The position numbers were made by a program, and so were the translations under genes. Of a stretch of 64,000 nucleotides of DNA, positions 35,641 through 46,264 are shown in pieces. The stretch is from Galerina marginata (lineage: Eukaryota; Basidiomycota; Agaricomycetes; Agaricales; Galerinaceae): assembly GCA_023014335.1 (NCBI GenBank), contig JAECYW010000005.1, positions 1,488,001-1,552,000 of the forward strand, given 5' to 3'. Below the pieces are notes generated by a model. It was not told the origin of the DNA. It searched no databases and saw only the letters and a program-made list of their open reading frames with translations. Numbering within the stretch: position 1 is the stretch's first letter; each line of letters opens with the position of its first letter.

Positions 35641-37450
35641 TTAGTTGGTCGTGGCCTTGGTGAATGGCGTAGTTGCGAGGCCGACTTGTTGGTTCTCGGT
35701 GTCGAAAACAGAGTAGAAGCGCTCGAGGAAGGAGTAGCCGTTGATGAAGTCAAGACCTTGACCGCTGTTCGAGCCGAGATCGCCAGTGACAAGGTAAATT
35801 TTGCTGGACGAGCCACCAATATCAGCGTTGAGAGAACGAGGCCAGATTTGAGCATTGGCGGTCAGTTCGAAGGTGGACTAGATTTGAAATTTATTATAAG
35901 AATCAGGGTCTCAACCTGAGGGATATTGACTTACTCCGCCGGCATGGAAGATCAAGCTCTGCAAGCTTGAGAATTTGGAACTGGGGATGGTAAGCAGTCC
36001 CGTAGCGCTGTCGAGGGTGGCTCCAGTGGCAGTCTTATACTTGTTGAATGCGTTGGTGGCAATGAGAATGAGGGTAGTACCTGGCATACAAAATCGATCA
36101 GGCTAGCCTCCAAAATTCGAAGAAGTGTCCTTACCAGTGTCGACAATACCAGCAGTGTTGGAAAGGATGGTCGTTGATCCGTAGGTGATAGACTGGTCAA
36201 TACCCCAGTAGGCGCTGGCAGGGGAGGTTTCCGTGATCGGGCTGCACATAGGTATTGATATGAGAGTCTGAAAGACGTGCTTGGAACCAGTCCGAAATTT
36301 CTACTTACATGAACGTGATCGAGCCGGTGAACTTGCTGTTGTCGACTCCACCTGCAACCCGCAAGTCAGAAATTCGACTCTCGATATAGGAGCATAAGGG
36401 TATATAGAGACGTACCCCAGGAAAGCTCTCCGTTCACTTCACTTCCGGTTTGGGTGGGTTCGAAGGAGATGCCGATCGAATTCGAGGAGATGGTGCCTTG
36501 GGAAAACAAGTTATCTGTAACGGTAGGAATGGTACTGCCGCTAGGAGACAAGGTTCCCTGGGTAAGGTCAACCGGACCAATTCTATATACAAAGCACAGT
36601 CAGTCAATGTCAACAAGAGTTGGGTATTTTCCTACCCAAGAATGCCGTCCACGCCATCGAATCCTGTTGCCTATAAATGCCTTTCCAATCAGTTCGCCTC
36701 TAACATAAGATAACATGTGTAGCGCCGACCTTCGAGGCAACACCGATGGATTGCTTAGAAATGGTGAGGCCAGAGCCGAATGAAACCTGATCAGTGTATT
36801 CGGTTCCTAGATTGTGGAATAAAAATTAAAGAGCTTTATAAACGAGTTCAGGGAATCGACATACCAGAGAAAGATCCAGATCCATAGGACACAGACTGGA
36901 AGGGTGATCACCAGATCAGGGGAAACGGCATAAGATATATGAGAACGGCACTCACCACCGAGTTGGAGGTCTTGGTGCTAGTCTTGGTCTTAACATAAGC
37001 CTTGTCGGCACCGAGCCAAGTGTTGGAGCTTAAGGCCACAAAAAAAAGTCAGACCAACTCGATGAAAAAACAAACCAAAGCAGTACCTTCCAGTATCGAT
37101 GAGGAGATTGTCTTGAATAAATAGAGCTTGAATGCCAGTCAACCTAACAAGTAGAAGTAACACTTACATGAAGTGGCTGGGCTTCCAACACCGACGGAAG
37201 CAATGTAGGTCACAGCCTGGCTTTGCTGAACTGGTTCGTTAATGGCAGGGACTAAACCAGCGGTGTTCGCAGCACCCCTAAGCTTGAGTGCCTTCGCGCG
37301 AGCCTGATCGTGTCGGAGGAGGTTGTCGATGCTCGTGAGGTTAACCCTGCGGGAGAGGGGCAAGGACACCGGCGACCTGTCAACCAGCACTGGGTTGGCG
37401 GCGACACAGAGGGCCAGGAGGAGAGTAGTCAAGAGGGTGGTGGGGAACAT
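35641..37450 (-). CDS. Secreted pepsin-like aspartic protease (A1, polyporopepsin type)
   Basis: The ATG at 37450 opens a signal peptide MFPTTLLTTLLLALCVAANP, then a propeptide with a basic region (LSRRVNLTSI, HDQARAKALKLR). Several introns of about 55-70 nt follow. The mature enzyme shows the first catalytic motif VDTGSSNTWLG near 37090, the flap-region text VSVSYGSGSFSGTEYTDQV, ATGFDGVDGILGIGPVDLTQG, and the second catalytic motif IVDTGTTLI near 36150-36080. The end is GYSFLERFYSVFDTENQQVGLATTPFTKATTN with the stop at 35641. This matches the basidiomycete polyporopepsin group. It would be active outside the cell at acid pH for protein breakdown. A TATAAA lies about 70 bp before the start. 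Confidence 0.88.
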
Positions 37451-37520
37451 GACTGCTACAAGCGAATGCTGCTAGGGGATGCGAGTACTCGATGAGGACT
37501 TTAAAGCCGTTTACCCCCAG

Positions 37521-37527
37521 TTTATAT
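37521..37527 (-). promoter_or_regulatory. TATA box of the aspartic protease gene
   Basis: ATATAAA on the minus strand about 71-77 bp before the ATG at 37450. Confidence 0.45.
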
Positions 37528-39319
37528 GCGGTTTGCCTCGAAGTTGACCATATGGGCCACCTGCGCGGAGTATCTCGAACTCCATAGCCAGCACGATGGG
37601 ACGACTTCCATGAGTTGGGCGAAGCACGAGTGTTGAATCACGTATAGTATGCAAAATCCTCTTTCCTATTGCGAAAAAACTATTTATAGAGCACCGATCC
37701 TGGAATATAATATTATCATCACTTCCTGTTCAAATGGTTGGCCATGAGGTAAATGTAGAAATGAACGAAGATGAACCTTATGGAGGGGGAATCTCGCCTG
37801 AAGTGTGCAATGACCTAATTCGGCCATAATGTACCTCAATAAACGCCCGATAACAAAGATAGTTGCAGAAGAGAGTGCATGGAAACTCGATCATCCGTTC
37901 GTATGCAGTAGAGAAGGGACCTGAATCGCAAATTCGTCTCAAATGACTCGAAATGACCACAAGTCGCCAGTAGGACAACTCACTGACGAAGCTCAGAGAT
38001 CAAAGTCCTCATATAGGCCTCATATCCCACCACTATTGCGACTACCCGGTCGTAGCAATATCGCAATCCATTGCACTAATATACGCGTGCACTCGCGGTA
38101 CATCTTGGCCGCTATCTCAACCCTTTCCACCAGGTTGAAAGTCATGTTCGAAGGGCATTGGGCTATTCTTATCGAAGACGTGTTTCAACAGAAATAAACG
38201 TCACTTGAACAGGGAGACCAGCATGGTGCGCAGCTCGTGCTTTAAGACTAGTCGGACGAAAGTGAGCGAGCACGCAGCTACAAGATCTAAATTTAGAACG
38301 ACGTACTATTATTAGGTCACGGTTAGCGCTGGTCCTCGTTTGTGTTCGTGTATCATTGACAAGGGACCCCCAGAGAGCAGGATTGTGTGAGGTGTAACTG
38401 GCACAAGAAAAAAATCACACCTAAAATCAGAATGAAAAAGTAAGCCGGTACTTGAACTTCGAGTCCTGAAGACTCGAGTAACCATGTTGGTCAGTTCAAT
38501 GAGTCCAAAATTAAAACAATAGCTGAAATCATATGCAACTTGCATGTCGCCGGTCGAGATCGTCGGTTTGACAGAAAACACTAGAAGGCAAATAGTAGCC
38601 ATTGGTCTCGTTCTAATCTAAAACGTCCACGCGTGGGCGCGTTTGCACGAGGACAGTTTGTCGATTATCCTCTGAACCTGGCTGATATAATTCGTATTCG
38701 TTCGTCGTATTCGGCAGCATATGCAAATGATCATCCTTGTTCCTTATGCGTCATAGACTCCCGATCTTTGGGGAGACGTCCCCAAAGGTGGAACAATAAT
38801 TCACATTCCACAAACTACTGACAAACACCCTCCAACGTCGACCACCGAGGTTGATATCCCAGATCTCCCACCGAAGGAGTCACCAGGCTCGCGAGTGTCA
38901 ACCTTAGAATGGACCTTGAGAACTCTAGAGGACAAAGACTGACGCCGAAAAGAGATCACCCGTGACGGCTGGCAATAAGGTAGGAAGGCGCGTCTGAAGT
39001 AGATCCTACATTTCAGTGAGATGAACGAGAATGAAGGTGGTTGAGGGTTTGACTGGGATAACAAAACTGTATTCGGTTGTGAGTTATGTAACGTGTTGTT
39101 CGCAACCTGAAGAAACACGAACTTAACGTCTGGAGCCGCAGCTGCTCAACTCATAAACCACCTCCATTTCCGTGGACTGAATTACCAGAGTCGACGCAGA
39201 CAGCCCGTACGTCCGGATCGCCGACCTTACAAACTAGCGTCTGCAAGATATTCGGTATATCCATAGTTTTTGAGTGGGGCGAAAGTCTCATCGGTAATAA
39301 CTTGAACTAGGTCTTTTGG
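37528..39319. other. Gene-free stretch
   Basis: About 1.8 kb, no supported gene. Small open frames on both strands show no family features. Confidence 0.4.
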
Positions 39320-39929
39320 ATACTTTTCAAATTACCAGGGAGGAATCCAGCAGTTGGAAAGGGAGGCCGCCAGGACGATGTGAGTGTAAGGGTATCAACG
39401 CCACTTTCACGAGCCGCAATTAATGCATTCTGAGTACCATCGACGTTGATTGCAATAGATCCGGGAAGAAAGATTGATGGCGGTCGTAGAAGCTTAGAAG
39501 AATCGCGGTATAGGACACTATAATCTTCGTCGGACCCCCAGGCCACTTTGACGAAAAGGCAGCACTACCAGAGGCCTGGTCCCGAAAGTCAGCGGATATG
39601 AACGGCACCTCCGCTGCCTTTCTGATTCCGATTAACATGTATTTCCAGGTTGGCGGTTCACGATGCGTAGGTCTGAGTCGCAGTAGAAGATATTGGGTAA
39701 TTCCATCGCCCCCAAATCCTTAGAATAATGTCAGTACTCATAGGCTAGATGTTAACTGTGTATTCCACGAAATCGGCATACCTGCAGCACCGATGACATT
39801 GTAGTCGAGGCAAGAAATAGCAGGGAACATTGACAGGGCACAGAGAAAGTCGCTCCGCCGCGTCAATAACTTTTCTACCGTCCACTGATGAGGCAACAGA
39901 GAAATGGCCCCTGGAGGCACCGCCGTCAT
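39320..39929 (-). pseudogene. Fragment of an extended short-chain dehydrogenase (3-beta-HSD-like)
   Basis: On the minus strand the text YNVIGAAG splices through a normal-looking intron into FGGDGITQYLLLRLR, giving a GxxGxxG-type nucleotide-binding start. EVPFISADFRDQ follows, as in the second strand region of 3-beta-hydroxysteroid dehydrogenase-like proteins. After FSSK the frame shifts, and the next frame continues AWGSDEDYS ... INVDGTQNALIAARESGVDTLTLTSS, which is the NVxGTxNxxxAA...VxxxxxTSS block of this family. The rest of the enzyme, with its YxxxK motif, is missing. I read this as a decayed gene fragment; the frame change could instead be an unrecognised short intron. Confidence 0.45.
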
Positions 39930-40524
39930 AGCCTAGATGATGTGCCATAGATATAGGTAAGGCAAACGCCATCTCAATAGTGTACGCTCATAAGAATAGA
40001 TCCTGCGAATGGATTGTGGCGTCCAGCACCAGTAGAGCCAGTCAGAAGTGGCTATAAGTAGGCGCAGCGGTGCCGACGACAACGTTGAGAGAGATGGATG
40101 AGAAAAGTAGTCGGGAGTCGAGATGGATGAATCGATGATGGCACCTCGTGAAGGCCGAAAAGACGTAGGAATCATGATCACAATTGGATGTTTCTTCAGG
40201 AGCCTCCAAAGGTGTGCTTGGTTGGTGCTTGGGTCCCTCTCCGCTCCTGGGTCGAGTAGCCTCAGTTTAAGTTGAGGCGCGACTGAACCAAACAAGACCA
40301 TACGGGGCAGTCGTGCATTGTCCGTATGGGGACCGCGTCTGTATAATAAACTCCTCCTCCTCTATCCATTTTTCCGTGTTTCTAACCTCTATCTACATCA
40401 TGGGCCAAAAGTGTTTCAGTGTTCAGAGGAGTTTCGAGCATGATCTTTTGTCTTAGACTTGATAGGGGTGGGCTCTGGTGCAGCGGTGCTTTAAAAGCGT
40501 ATTATCAATGACCATCTACAATCC
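39930..40524. other. Intergenic stretch upstream of F-box gene
   Basis: About 600 bp containing the DUF155-like fragment and, from about 40330, the promoter and leader of the F-box gene (cctcctcctctatcc pyrimidine stretch). Confidence 0.4.
40175..40262 (-). repeat. Partial copy of the DUF155 gene exon
   Basis: The stretch from tcacaattggatgtttcttc to cgctcctgggtcga resembles 59478-59553 inside the DUF155 gene (tcacggttggatgtttcttc ... cgctcctgggtcga) with a small insertion and a few substitutions. Orientation is the same. It is a short duplicated gene fragment, not a working gene. Confidence 0.6.
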
Positions 40525-42147
40525 TTGAAAACGATGTCGAACTCAACGTCCACCACTTCGTCTACTCTGCAAACAGGTATTTCGAAGTTACCTCCAGAGC
40601 TCTTCCGGCATATTTTTATCATCAACGCAGACCTAGAAGACGAATCTATCTCGTGGGGGCAGCATTTCCGCAACACGCGGTATTCACCTCTAAATACGGT
40701 ACGCCTCACCTCACAAGTGTGTAGCCACTGGCGTGAAATCATCTTGGGATCTCCCATAATTTGGGCAAGCACCATAGAACTGCAAATATTGCGCCAAAAG
40801 TCAGACAATTGGAGAAAAGAAGTGATGAGAAGAACCGGGGCTGCTACCATTTGCATTCGAGGGGATGTATGGGGAGACGAGGCTTCAACATCATTCTTTT
40901 TCTCACTATTGAACACACAATGGGAGAGAATACGGTATCTCGATATTACCATTGTGAACCTTCCAGGCATCGACCTCGATGCATGGAAGATGTTAAAACG
41001 ACCTGCACCCAATTTAGAGGTTTTCCGCCTATATTTCCCAGAAATGTCCAGGCTACCTTTGGAATATTTGACAACCTATGACGCAGACGATTTTTTTGCC
41101 GACCATGCTCCTTGCATCCGAGAATTCCACTGCCCAGAGCTGAACTACAGTCTCTTTTCTTCGTGGATACCCCAGCTCCACTCAATCACCGTAACATACC
41201 CCTTATCCCTTGGGGACCTGTTTTCCCTTCTTGCGATTACTCCTCTCCTCGAGTCGCTAAAAGTAGGCCAAACTGTTCTTGACCTCCTTGACACAGAGAA
41301 CCAATCCAGGAGAATACGCCTTCCAACACTGAAGAGTATCGATCTTGAAAACCGATTTCTGCCCTGCCTTTCGATTCTTGAACAGGTCACTCCATCTCCA
41401 CAGTGCACGCTTTCCTTGTTAATCTCCCATGAGGAGCTGAGAGACCTCACAGGAGAGGAACTCGACAGACTCAAAGCTATCTTGTTTCAATACTCCCAAG
41501 GCCAACCAAATCTTAAACGTATGGAAAGCCTAAGTCTTCATCTCGGCCCAAGGAAATTATCGATTTTCGCACCTTCAAGAACACTGTATCCCCAGATGAT
41601 ACTTTGCATCCAAATCCTTTCCCGTTTCGATCTGCCTTCCGATTTCTTTCCGTCGATCCTCTCCACGTTTTCGTCCTGCGATTTTTTGCCGGTCACTGTC
41701 TTGGAGTTCATTGTCTTCCCAGACTTCTCTTCGAAAATTGCATCGTTCTTATTGTCATTGCCTTCCATCGAAATCCTGCACGTCAACGACGATGCTCTTC
41801 GACTTTTCTTGGATCTTATTGAAAGTCACCCTGGGGCATTGCCGTTGCTTCATACTTTGACATGGGAAGGCACCGCTTTTGAAAAAGTAAATGATTGTGC
41901 AGCAATCGATCAATACCTCCTACCCATTTTGGAGTCACGAAAGTGCAATGAGGCCCCGATAAAAATCCTGGACTTGGTAAAATGTGAACTCAAGAACGCA
42001 AATGATCTCAAATACTTTGACCGCATGAGCGGAATGAAGGTGAGATGGTGGGGTGGCAACCGAGTTGAGGAATACAGGTGTATTGGTTTGACGACCGGGA
42101 ACAGTTTACAGGTGATTATTGGGCATTTATTCACTGGTGGCCGATGA
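40525..42147 (+). CDS. F-box protein with leucine-rich C-terminal region (540 aa)
   Basis: A single open frame. Residues 18-75 read ISKLPPELFRHIFIINADLE ... VRLTSQVCSHWREIILGSPIIW, the full agaric F-box (LPPEL...IF, VCxxWR, P..W). The rest has regularly spaced leucine-rich segments (RIRYLDITIVNLPG, APNLEVFRLYF, TPLLESLKVGQ, LPTLKSIDLEN) that probably form an LRR-like array for substrate binding. Such genes are highly expanded in Agaricomycetes; their targets are unknown. MSNSTSTT five codons downstream of MKTM is an alternative start. The frame is clean to its stop and lies about 850 bp before the nested transposon. Confidence 0.82.
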   Translation: MKTMSNSTSTTSSTLQTGISKLPPELFRHIFIINADLEDESISWGQHFRNTRYSPLNTVRLTSQVCSHWREIILGSPIIWASTIELQILRQKSDNWRKEVMRRTGAATICIRGDVWGDEASTSFFFSLLNTQWERIRYLDITIVNLPGIDLDAWKMLKRPAPNLEVFRLYFPEMSRLPLEYLTTYDADDFFADHAPCIREFHCPELNYSLFSSWIPQLHSITVTYPLSLGDLFSLLAITPLLESLKVGQTVLDLLDTENQSRRIRLPTLKSIDLENRFLPCLSILEQVTPSPQCTLSLLISHEELRDLTGEELDRLKAILFQYSQGQPNLKRMESLSLHLGPRKLSIFAPSRTLYPQMILCIQILSRFDLPSDFFPSILSTFSSCDFLPVTVLEFIVFPDFSSKIASFLLSLPSIEILHVNDDALRLFLDLIESHPGALPLLHTLTWEGTAFEKVNDCAAIDQYLLPILESRKCNEAPIKILDLVKCELKNANDLKYFDRMSGMKVRWWGGNRVEEYRCIGLTTGNSLQVIIGHLFTGGR

Positions 42148-42992
42148 GCTGACCATCGTCCTACAGTAACATATTCAAAAAGGAGTTCAAGCATTGACTT
42201 TCTCGTTCACAGAGTGACGGATGAGCCGGTCTGGTTGGCAATCAAAATTTCCCCGTCGTCCCAGGTCTTTCAGCTTCTAGCCTTCTCCAGGCTGGGATGA
42301 ATTCATTCACGAACAGAGCTAAAAAGAGACAGGAGTTTGAGGCTATTCATGTTCACCGTGTCGATAGTGACAAGTGAGGCCGTCTCTGATCCGGGTTGAG
42401 GACTCCTTTTCGCGGTCGATGGTTTCGAGGGATTTTGCGTCGTTTGCAGTTTCGAATCTTGCGATCTTCTTATTCTTTTGCTTTTGCAATATAGATGTTA
42501 AGGAGAGGTTTTTGAGCATCTGAATGACGGTTGGAGAAGTGTGTGTGCGATGGGACGTTGCGGCGCGGTACTAGGGTCGCTACTTGGACCATTTAGGCAG
42601 GGAAAGACAGGGAAAAAAGAGGTATATGTGCGAGGGTATGGAGCAGTTGATTTCGGGAGGCTGAGCTAAGTTGAACAGAGTTGAACTTGAGATTGGGTTG
42701 AGAGCACTAAGTGAGATGAATAAATGGCTTTTTTCCGCGTCAGAACCTGCTGAGGCTGGTCCAATGCGATGGGAGACGCGCTCCCTATCGCACGCAAATC
42801 TATTCATTATTTGCGCATATGATTTCTATTTGAAGGTGGGCTACTGGGTTCTGACGCTGGGTCGTTGACCGCGTCTACGATAAAGGAGAAAGATTTGGTT
42901 GACCGATCAATAAGCTGGGTGTTTATCTGCCCGGCAAGCTCCGGGCAGATAACTTGATGACGGAAATCAAGAAAGCGTTGTCAATTCTGGCC
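42148..42992. other. Intergenic stretch before the nested transposon
   Basis: About 845 bp; 3' flank of the F-box gene. No other feature supported. A short inverted pair gcccggcaagctccgggc lies at about 42930-42948. Confidence 0.35.
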
Positions 42993-42997
42993 TCAAA
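42993..42997 (+). repeat. Target-site duplication, left copy (tcaaa)
   Basis: tcaaa directly before the left LTR; the same five bases follow the right LTR at 51907-51911. A perfect 5-bp duplication shows that the two LTRs belong to one insertion. Confidence 0.85.
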
Positions 42998-43226
42998 TGT
43001 TGGAATATTGCGTGGCTGTGCGAGCATGCGCAATGCGGCGATGGACACCCGATTATTATCAGGTGATTATTTCGTAGTCTACAGTACATAAAGTAGTCTA
43101 CTTTAGTTTCTACCCCCCATCCGTTTGCCCTCTTGCCGTCACAGAGGTCAACCGGAAATCTTATTATCTTTGCTTTCCCTCTGCTGATCTTGAGATGATC
43201 ACGCGTTTGCAGATTTGATTTCAACA
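42998..43226 (+). repeat. Left LTR, 229 bp (TGTTGG...TTCAACA)
   Basis: Begins TGTTGGAATATTG and ends GATTTCAACA, a TG...CA terminus with a short imperfect inverted repeat. By eye it is identical over its full length to the copy at 51678-51906. Confidence 0.9.
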
Positions 43227-43553
43227 CAAACGGATACCTGTCCTCTCGGGTGGGTCAGTCTCACATAAAGTGCCGGCAAAAAGTATTGCGGGTCACGATT
43301 TTCAAAAAAGTTGAGTCGAGATCATTAGTTTATACAGGTTAATGGAATCTTTTTTTGCTTCTGGGATAAAGAGGAGGATCCTATGTGTGAGACCTCGTAA
43401 TGTTGAAGTTTTCATTGAAGGGGTCGAAAAGTTACAGGACGTTTGTCGCCGAGTGTCCAAAAAGAGACGGTAATATTAGCTAATCACATTTGAGAATCGC
43501 TGTCCAGCGCGACGACACTTCCTCAAAACCACATCATTTCCACATAATCTTAA

Positions 43554-44579
43554 AGACAACTTACGACTAAAGCCACACCAACAAAGCGGGCGCGGATCGT
43601 CTGCCTCCGGGAGCGGAATGTTCCTGTTAAGGAAATTGCCCAAGAACTCAATCTCAGTGAGGATACGGTCCGCCGCACATTCAGCAAATACCACGAGAGT
43701 CACGACTTTTACTATACCCCACCACGTCCAGGTCGCCCCAGAAAGTTATCCAAGCATGACACGCGTCTTGCCGTTCGGAAGATTCGAATAGGGGTATACC
43801 CTGACGCGTCCAAGCTACAACGCGACATGTTCCCAACCATATCTGTCCGGACTGTTCGAAATGTCCTCATCTCTGAAGGCCTATATGGCCGTCGTCGTCG
43901 CAGACGCTATTTCCTCACACCAACGCACATTAAGAAACGTCGGGCTTGGTACTTACTCCATCAGAACTGGACCAAAAAAGACTGGTCCCCTGTGATCTTT
44001 TCGGACGAGAAGAAATTCAATTTATTTGGGTCGGATGGACTTCAGTGGTGCAGAAGAGGTGTTGGAGAGGAATTTGACGCGAAGAATGTGAGGACAGAAG
44101 TCAAACACGGAGGGGATAGCATCATGGTTTGGGGGTGTATCACATCAAAGGGGTATGGTGAGCTTCATCTTGTTGAGGGGATCATGGACAGTATCCAGTT
44201 TTGCGAGATATTGGATGAATCACTCCTTGGTACCATGAAGACGTTGGGAATTCGAAAAAACCAGATGATTTTCCAGCAGGACAATGACCCGAAGCACAAA
44301 TCCAAGTACACTACTGCTTGGCTGGCCCGTAATGGAATCAAGACACTTCCGTGGCCACCGAACAGTCCAGATATGAACCCGATGGAACATGTCTGGTCTC
44401 AGCTTGATATTCGACTTCGCCGTCGCGGACGATACCCATCCAATAAAGCTCAGCTTTGGCAGGCCTTGGTGGAAACATGGGCGGAGATGGATGATAGCTA
44501 CTTGTTCTCACTTTACGATAGCATGCCTCAACGCGTCGCTACCCTTGGGCTTGCGAAGGGAAGTTATACTCGATATTAG
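43554..44579 (+). CDS. Tc1/mariner transposase, DD34E
   Basis: The open frame from 43554 codes TKATPTKRARIVCLRERNVP and then KEIAQELNLSEDTVRRTFSKY, a helix-turn-helix. The second DNA-binding part is RTVRNVLISEGLYGRRRRRR. The catalytic domain has VIFSDEKKFNLFG (first Asp), MIFQQDNDPKHKS (second Asp) and NSPDMNPMEHVWSQLD (Glu). I count 34 residues between the second Asp and the Glu, so DD34E of the Tc1 type. It ends at 44579 with no internal stop. No in-frame ATG occurs before 43827, which is downstream of the first helix-turn-helix. The true start may use a codon changed from ATG (ACG at 43563 stands where many relatives have Met) or a short 5' exon. Apart from the start it looks intact. Confidence 0.85.
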   Translation, partial: RQLTTKATPTKRARIVCLRERNVPVKEIAQELNLSEDTVRRTFSKYHESHDFYYTPPRPGRPRKLSKHDTRLAVRKIRIGVYPDASKLQRDMFPTISVRTVRNVLISEGLYGRRRRRRYFLTPTHIKKRRAWYLLHQNWTKKDWSPVIFSDEKKFNLFGSDGLQWCRRGVGEEFDAKNVRTEVKHGGDSIMVWGCITSKGYGELHLVEGIMDSIQFCEILDESLLGTMKTLGIRKNQMIFQQDNDPKHKSKYTTAWLARNGIKTLPWPPNSPDMNPMEHVWSQLDIRLRRRGRYPSNKAQLWQALVETWAEMDDSYLFSLYDSMPQRVATLGLAKGSYTRY

Positions 44580-44993
44580 TCGTGGAATTCAAAATTGGCT
44601 TTGTGCGCTTTCATTTGACCGAAGGCGATTCATTTGAATGAGGTGGATTTTGTTGGTCACCTGCCTAATTTGGATCACCGGGTCTCTAGCATGATCACAA
44701 CATCCGCGATGAGCATGCAAATGCTCATCTAAGGATACGTTAACGGACAGGCGGTAGAACCAAGGAAATATAATCACATTATTCAGCAACCTCTGTGCAC
44801 AACTAAAGCAAACAAAGCAGACTCCAGTCATTGATGACGAGTCGCGCTTCAGACTTCTCACCGCTTCTCTTGAGATTAGGTTCCACCATAAACACTGTCC
44901 GACTCTGAGTCGGACACTGTAACTTTCCATTTCATCCGAGTTCTTTGCAGCATAAAAATTTTTCGAGGCTTTCATCCCATACACGGACAATCC

Positions 44994-45345
44994 ATGACTG
45001 ATCAACTCGAAAGATCTCCCATCTTCAACATCTGCAAGGAACTCCAACACATGTATCAGATGTTCAAGCCCTTCTCGAGGCCAGATGCCGAACACGATGG
45101 CAATCCTTATATGGTGGCTCGGTGAGTGCGCAGACAATCTCAAGAGATTCCGCGGTGCTGCCTTTCCTACAGTGCACCATTACAATACAGGCGGCTAGTC
45201 CCCTGCTACTCCGTCTTCGACGCTATTATCAACTGGTACCCCTTTTTCACGGTGGATGCGCCAGTGCCATCGGCTGACCTGACCTATGACAAATTTGGGT
45301 GCCTCGTCTGTTCAAGCACCCAGGATTTACGCGGCCGCCATTTTC
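44994..45345 (+). pseudogene. Passenger gene fragment with an intron, in the mariner element
   Basis: ATG at 44994 opens MTDQLERSPIFNICKELQHM ... GNPYMVAR, ending at a gtgagt donor at 45121. An acceptor (tacaatacag, about 45190) restores the frame: RLVPCYSVFDAIINWYPFF ... YDKFGCLVCSSTQDLRGRHF, then another gtgagt donor at about 45346. No third exon is found before the minisatellite. The CxxC...H pattern (CLVCSSTQDLRGRH) could be a partial zinc finger. Two consistent exons with good splice signals look like a captured host gene truncated at its 3' side. I do not recognise the parent. Confidence 0.45.
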
Positions 45346-45559
45346 GTGAGTGCTGCATTCTCCTTCCCTTTACCCATCCCGGGCCCTTCCAGCCCATTTT
45401 TGTCATCCTACCCGCCCAATATGCCAATTCTTTGCCACTGCATGAATTCAATCTTTAAATTGCTGCCACATGCGTCTCGAGTTCTCGAAATTTTGTATTA
45501 CCCGCACATTGAACGCATGCCCTCTATTCATCGCCGGGATTGTTGGCCTGACCCACACA

Positions 45560-46000
45560 ACGGTTGGCCACACCTGCTATTCATCACAGGGTTGTTCGCT
45601 TGACCCGCACGTTGATTGGATGCACCCGCTATTCATCGTTTGCCTGACCCGCACATTGATTGGCTGATTATTCACTGCTCACCTGAGCCGCACGTTGGTT
45701 GGCCGCGCCTGTTATTCATCACCAAGTTGTTTACCTGACCCCTTTTACCCGCTATTCATTGTTTGCCCAACTTGTACGTCAGTTGGCCGTGCCCACTATT
45801 CATCACAGGGTTGTTTGCCTGACCTGCACCCACACATTGGTTGGCCATGCCTGCTATTCATCACAGGGTTGTTTGCCTGACTTGCACGTCGTTTGATGGT
45901 GCCCGCTATTCATTGTTCGCCCGAACTGCAAGTTCATTGACCACGCCCGCTATTCATTCACCGCGCCTGCTATTCATTGTTCACTTGACCCACACATCAG
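45560..46000 (+). repeat. Minisatellite with a unit near 50 bp
   Basis: Recurring pieces: ttggccacgcc-like, then ctattcatcacagggttgtttgcctgacc, then a gcacgttgg-like join. Units differ in length and sequence. The array grades into the 55-bp array after 46260. Confidence 0.7.
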
Positions 46001-46264
46001 TCTGTTGTGCCTGCCCCTCATTGCAGGGATTGCTGGTTGGCTCCACATCCTATCATGGCAGGGATTGTTGTTCTTCTTTGAGCCGCCGTAGGGCTCAGGT
46101 CCACCTAATGCATCTGTGTGTGCTCGACCATTCCAGGTTGTTGACATACCTTTCTTTCCGAGCGATCATTTCATACACTTCTCCTTTTCGAGGGATTGTT
46201 GTTCACCATTCATTGGTGAAAGGCACCTTTCATGCATATCTACATGCATTCTTTCCTTTTGAGG

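Noticed and set aside
42967..43227. 86-codon minus-strand frame in the left LTR, repeated at 51572-51910
   Set aside because: The same frame occurs in both LTRs because they are identical; LTRs are not expected to code.
44589..45143. 184-codon minus-strand frame
   Set aside because: It is antisense to the spliced fragment on the plus strand and has no recognisable domain.
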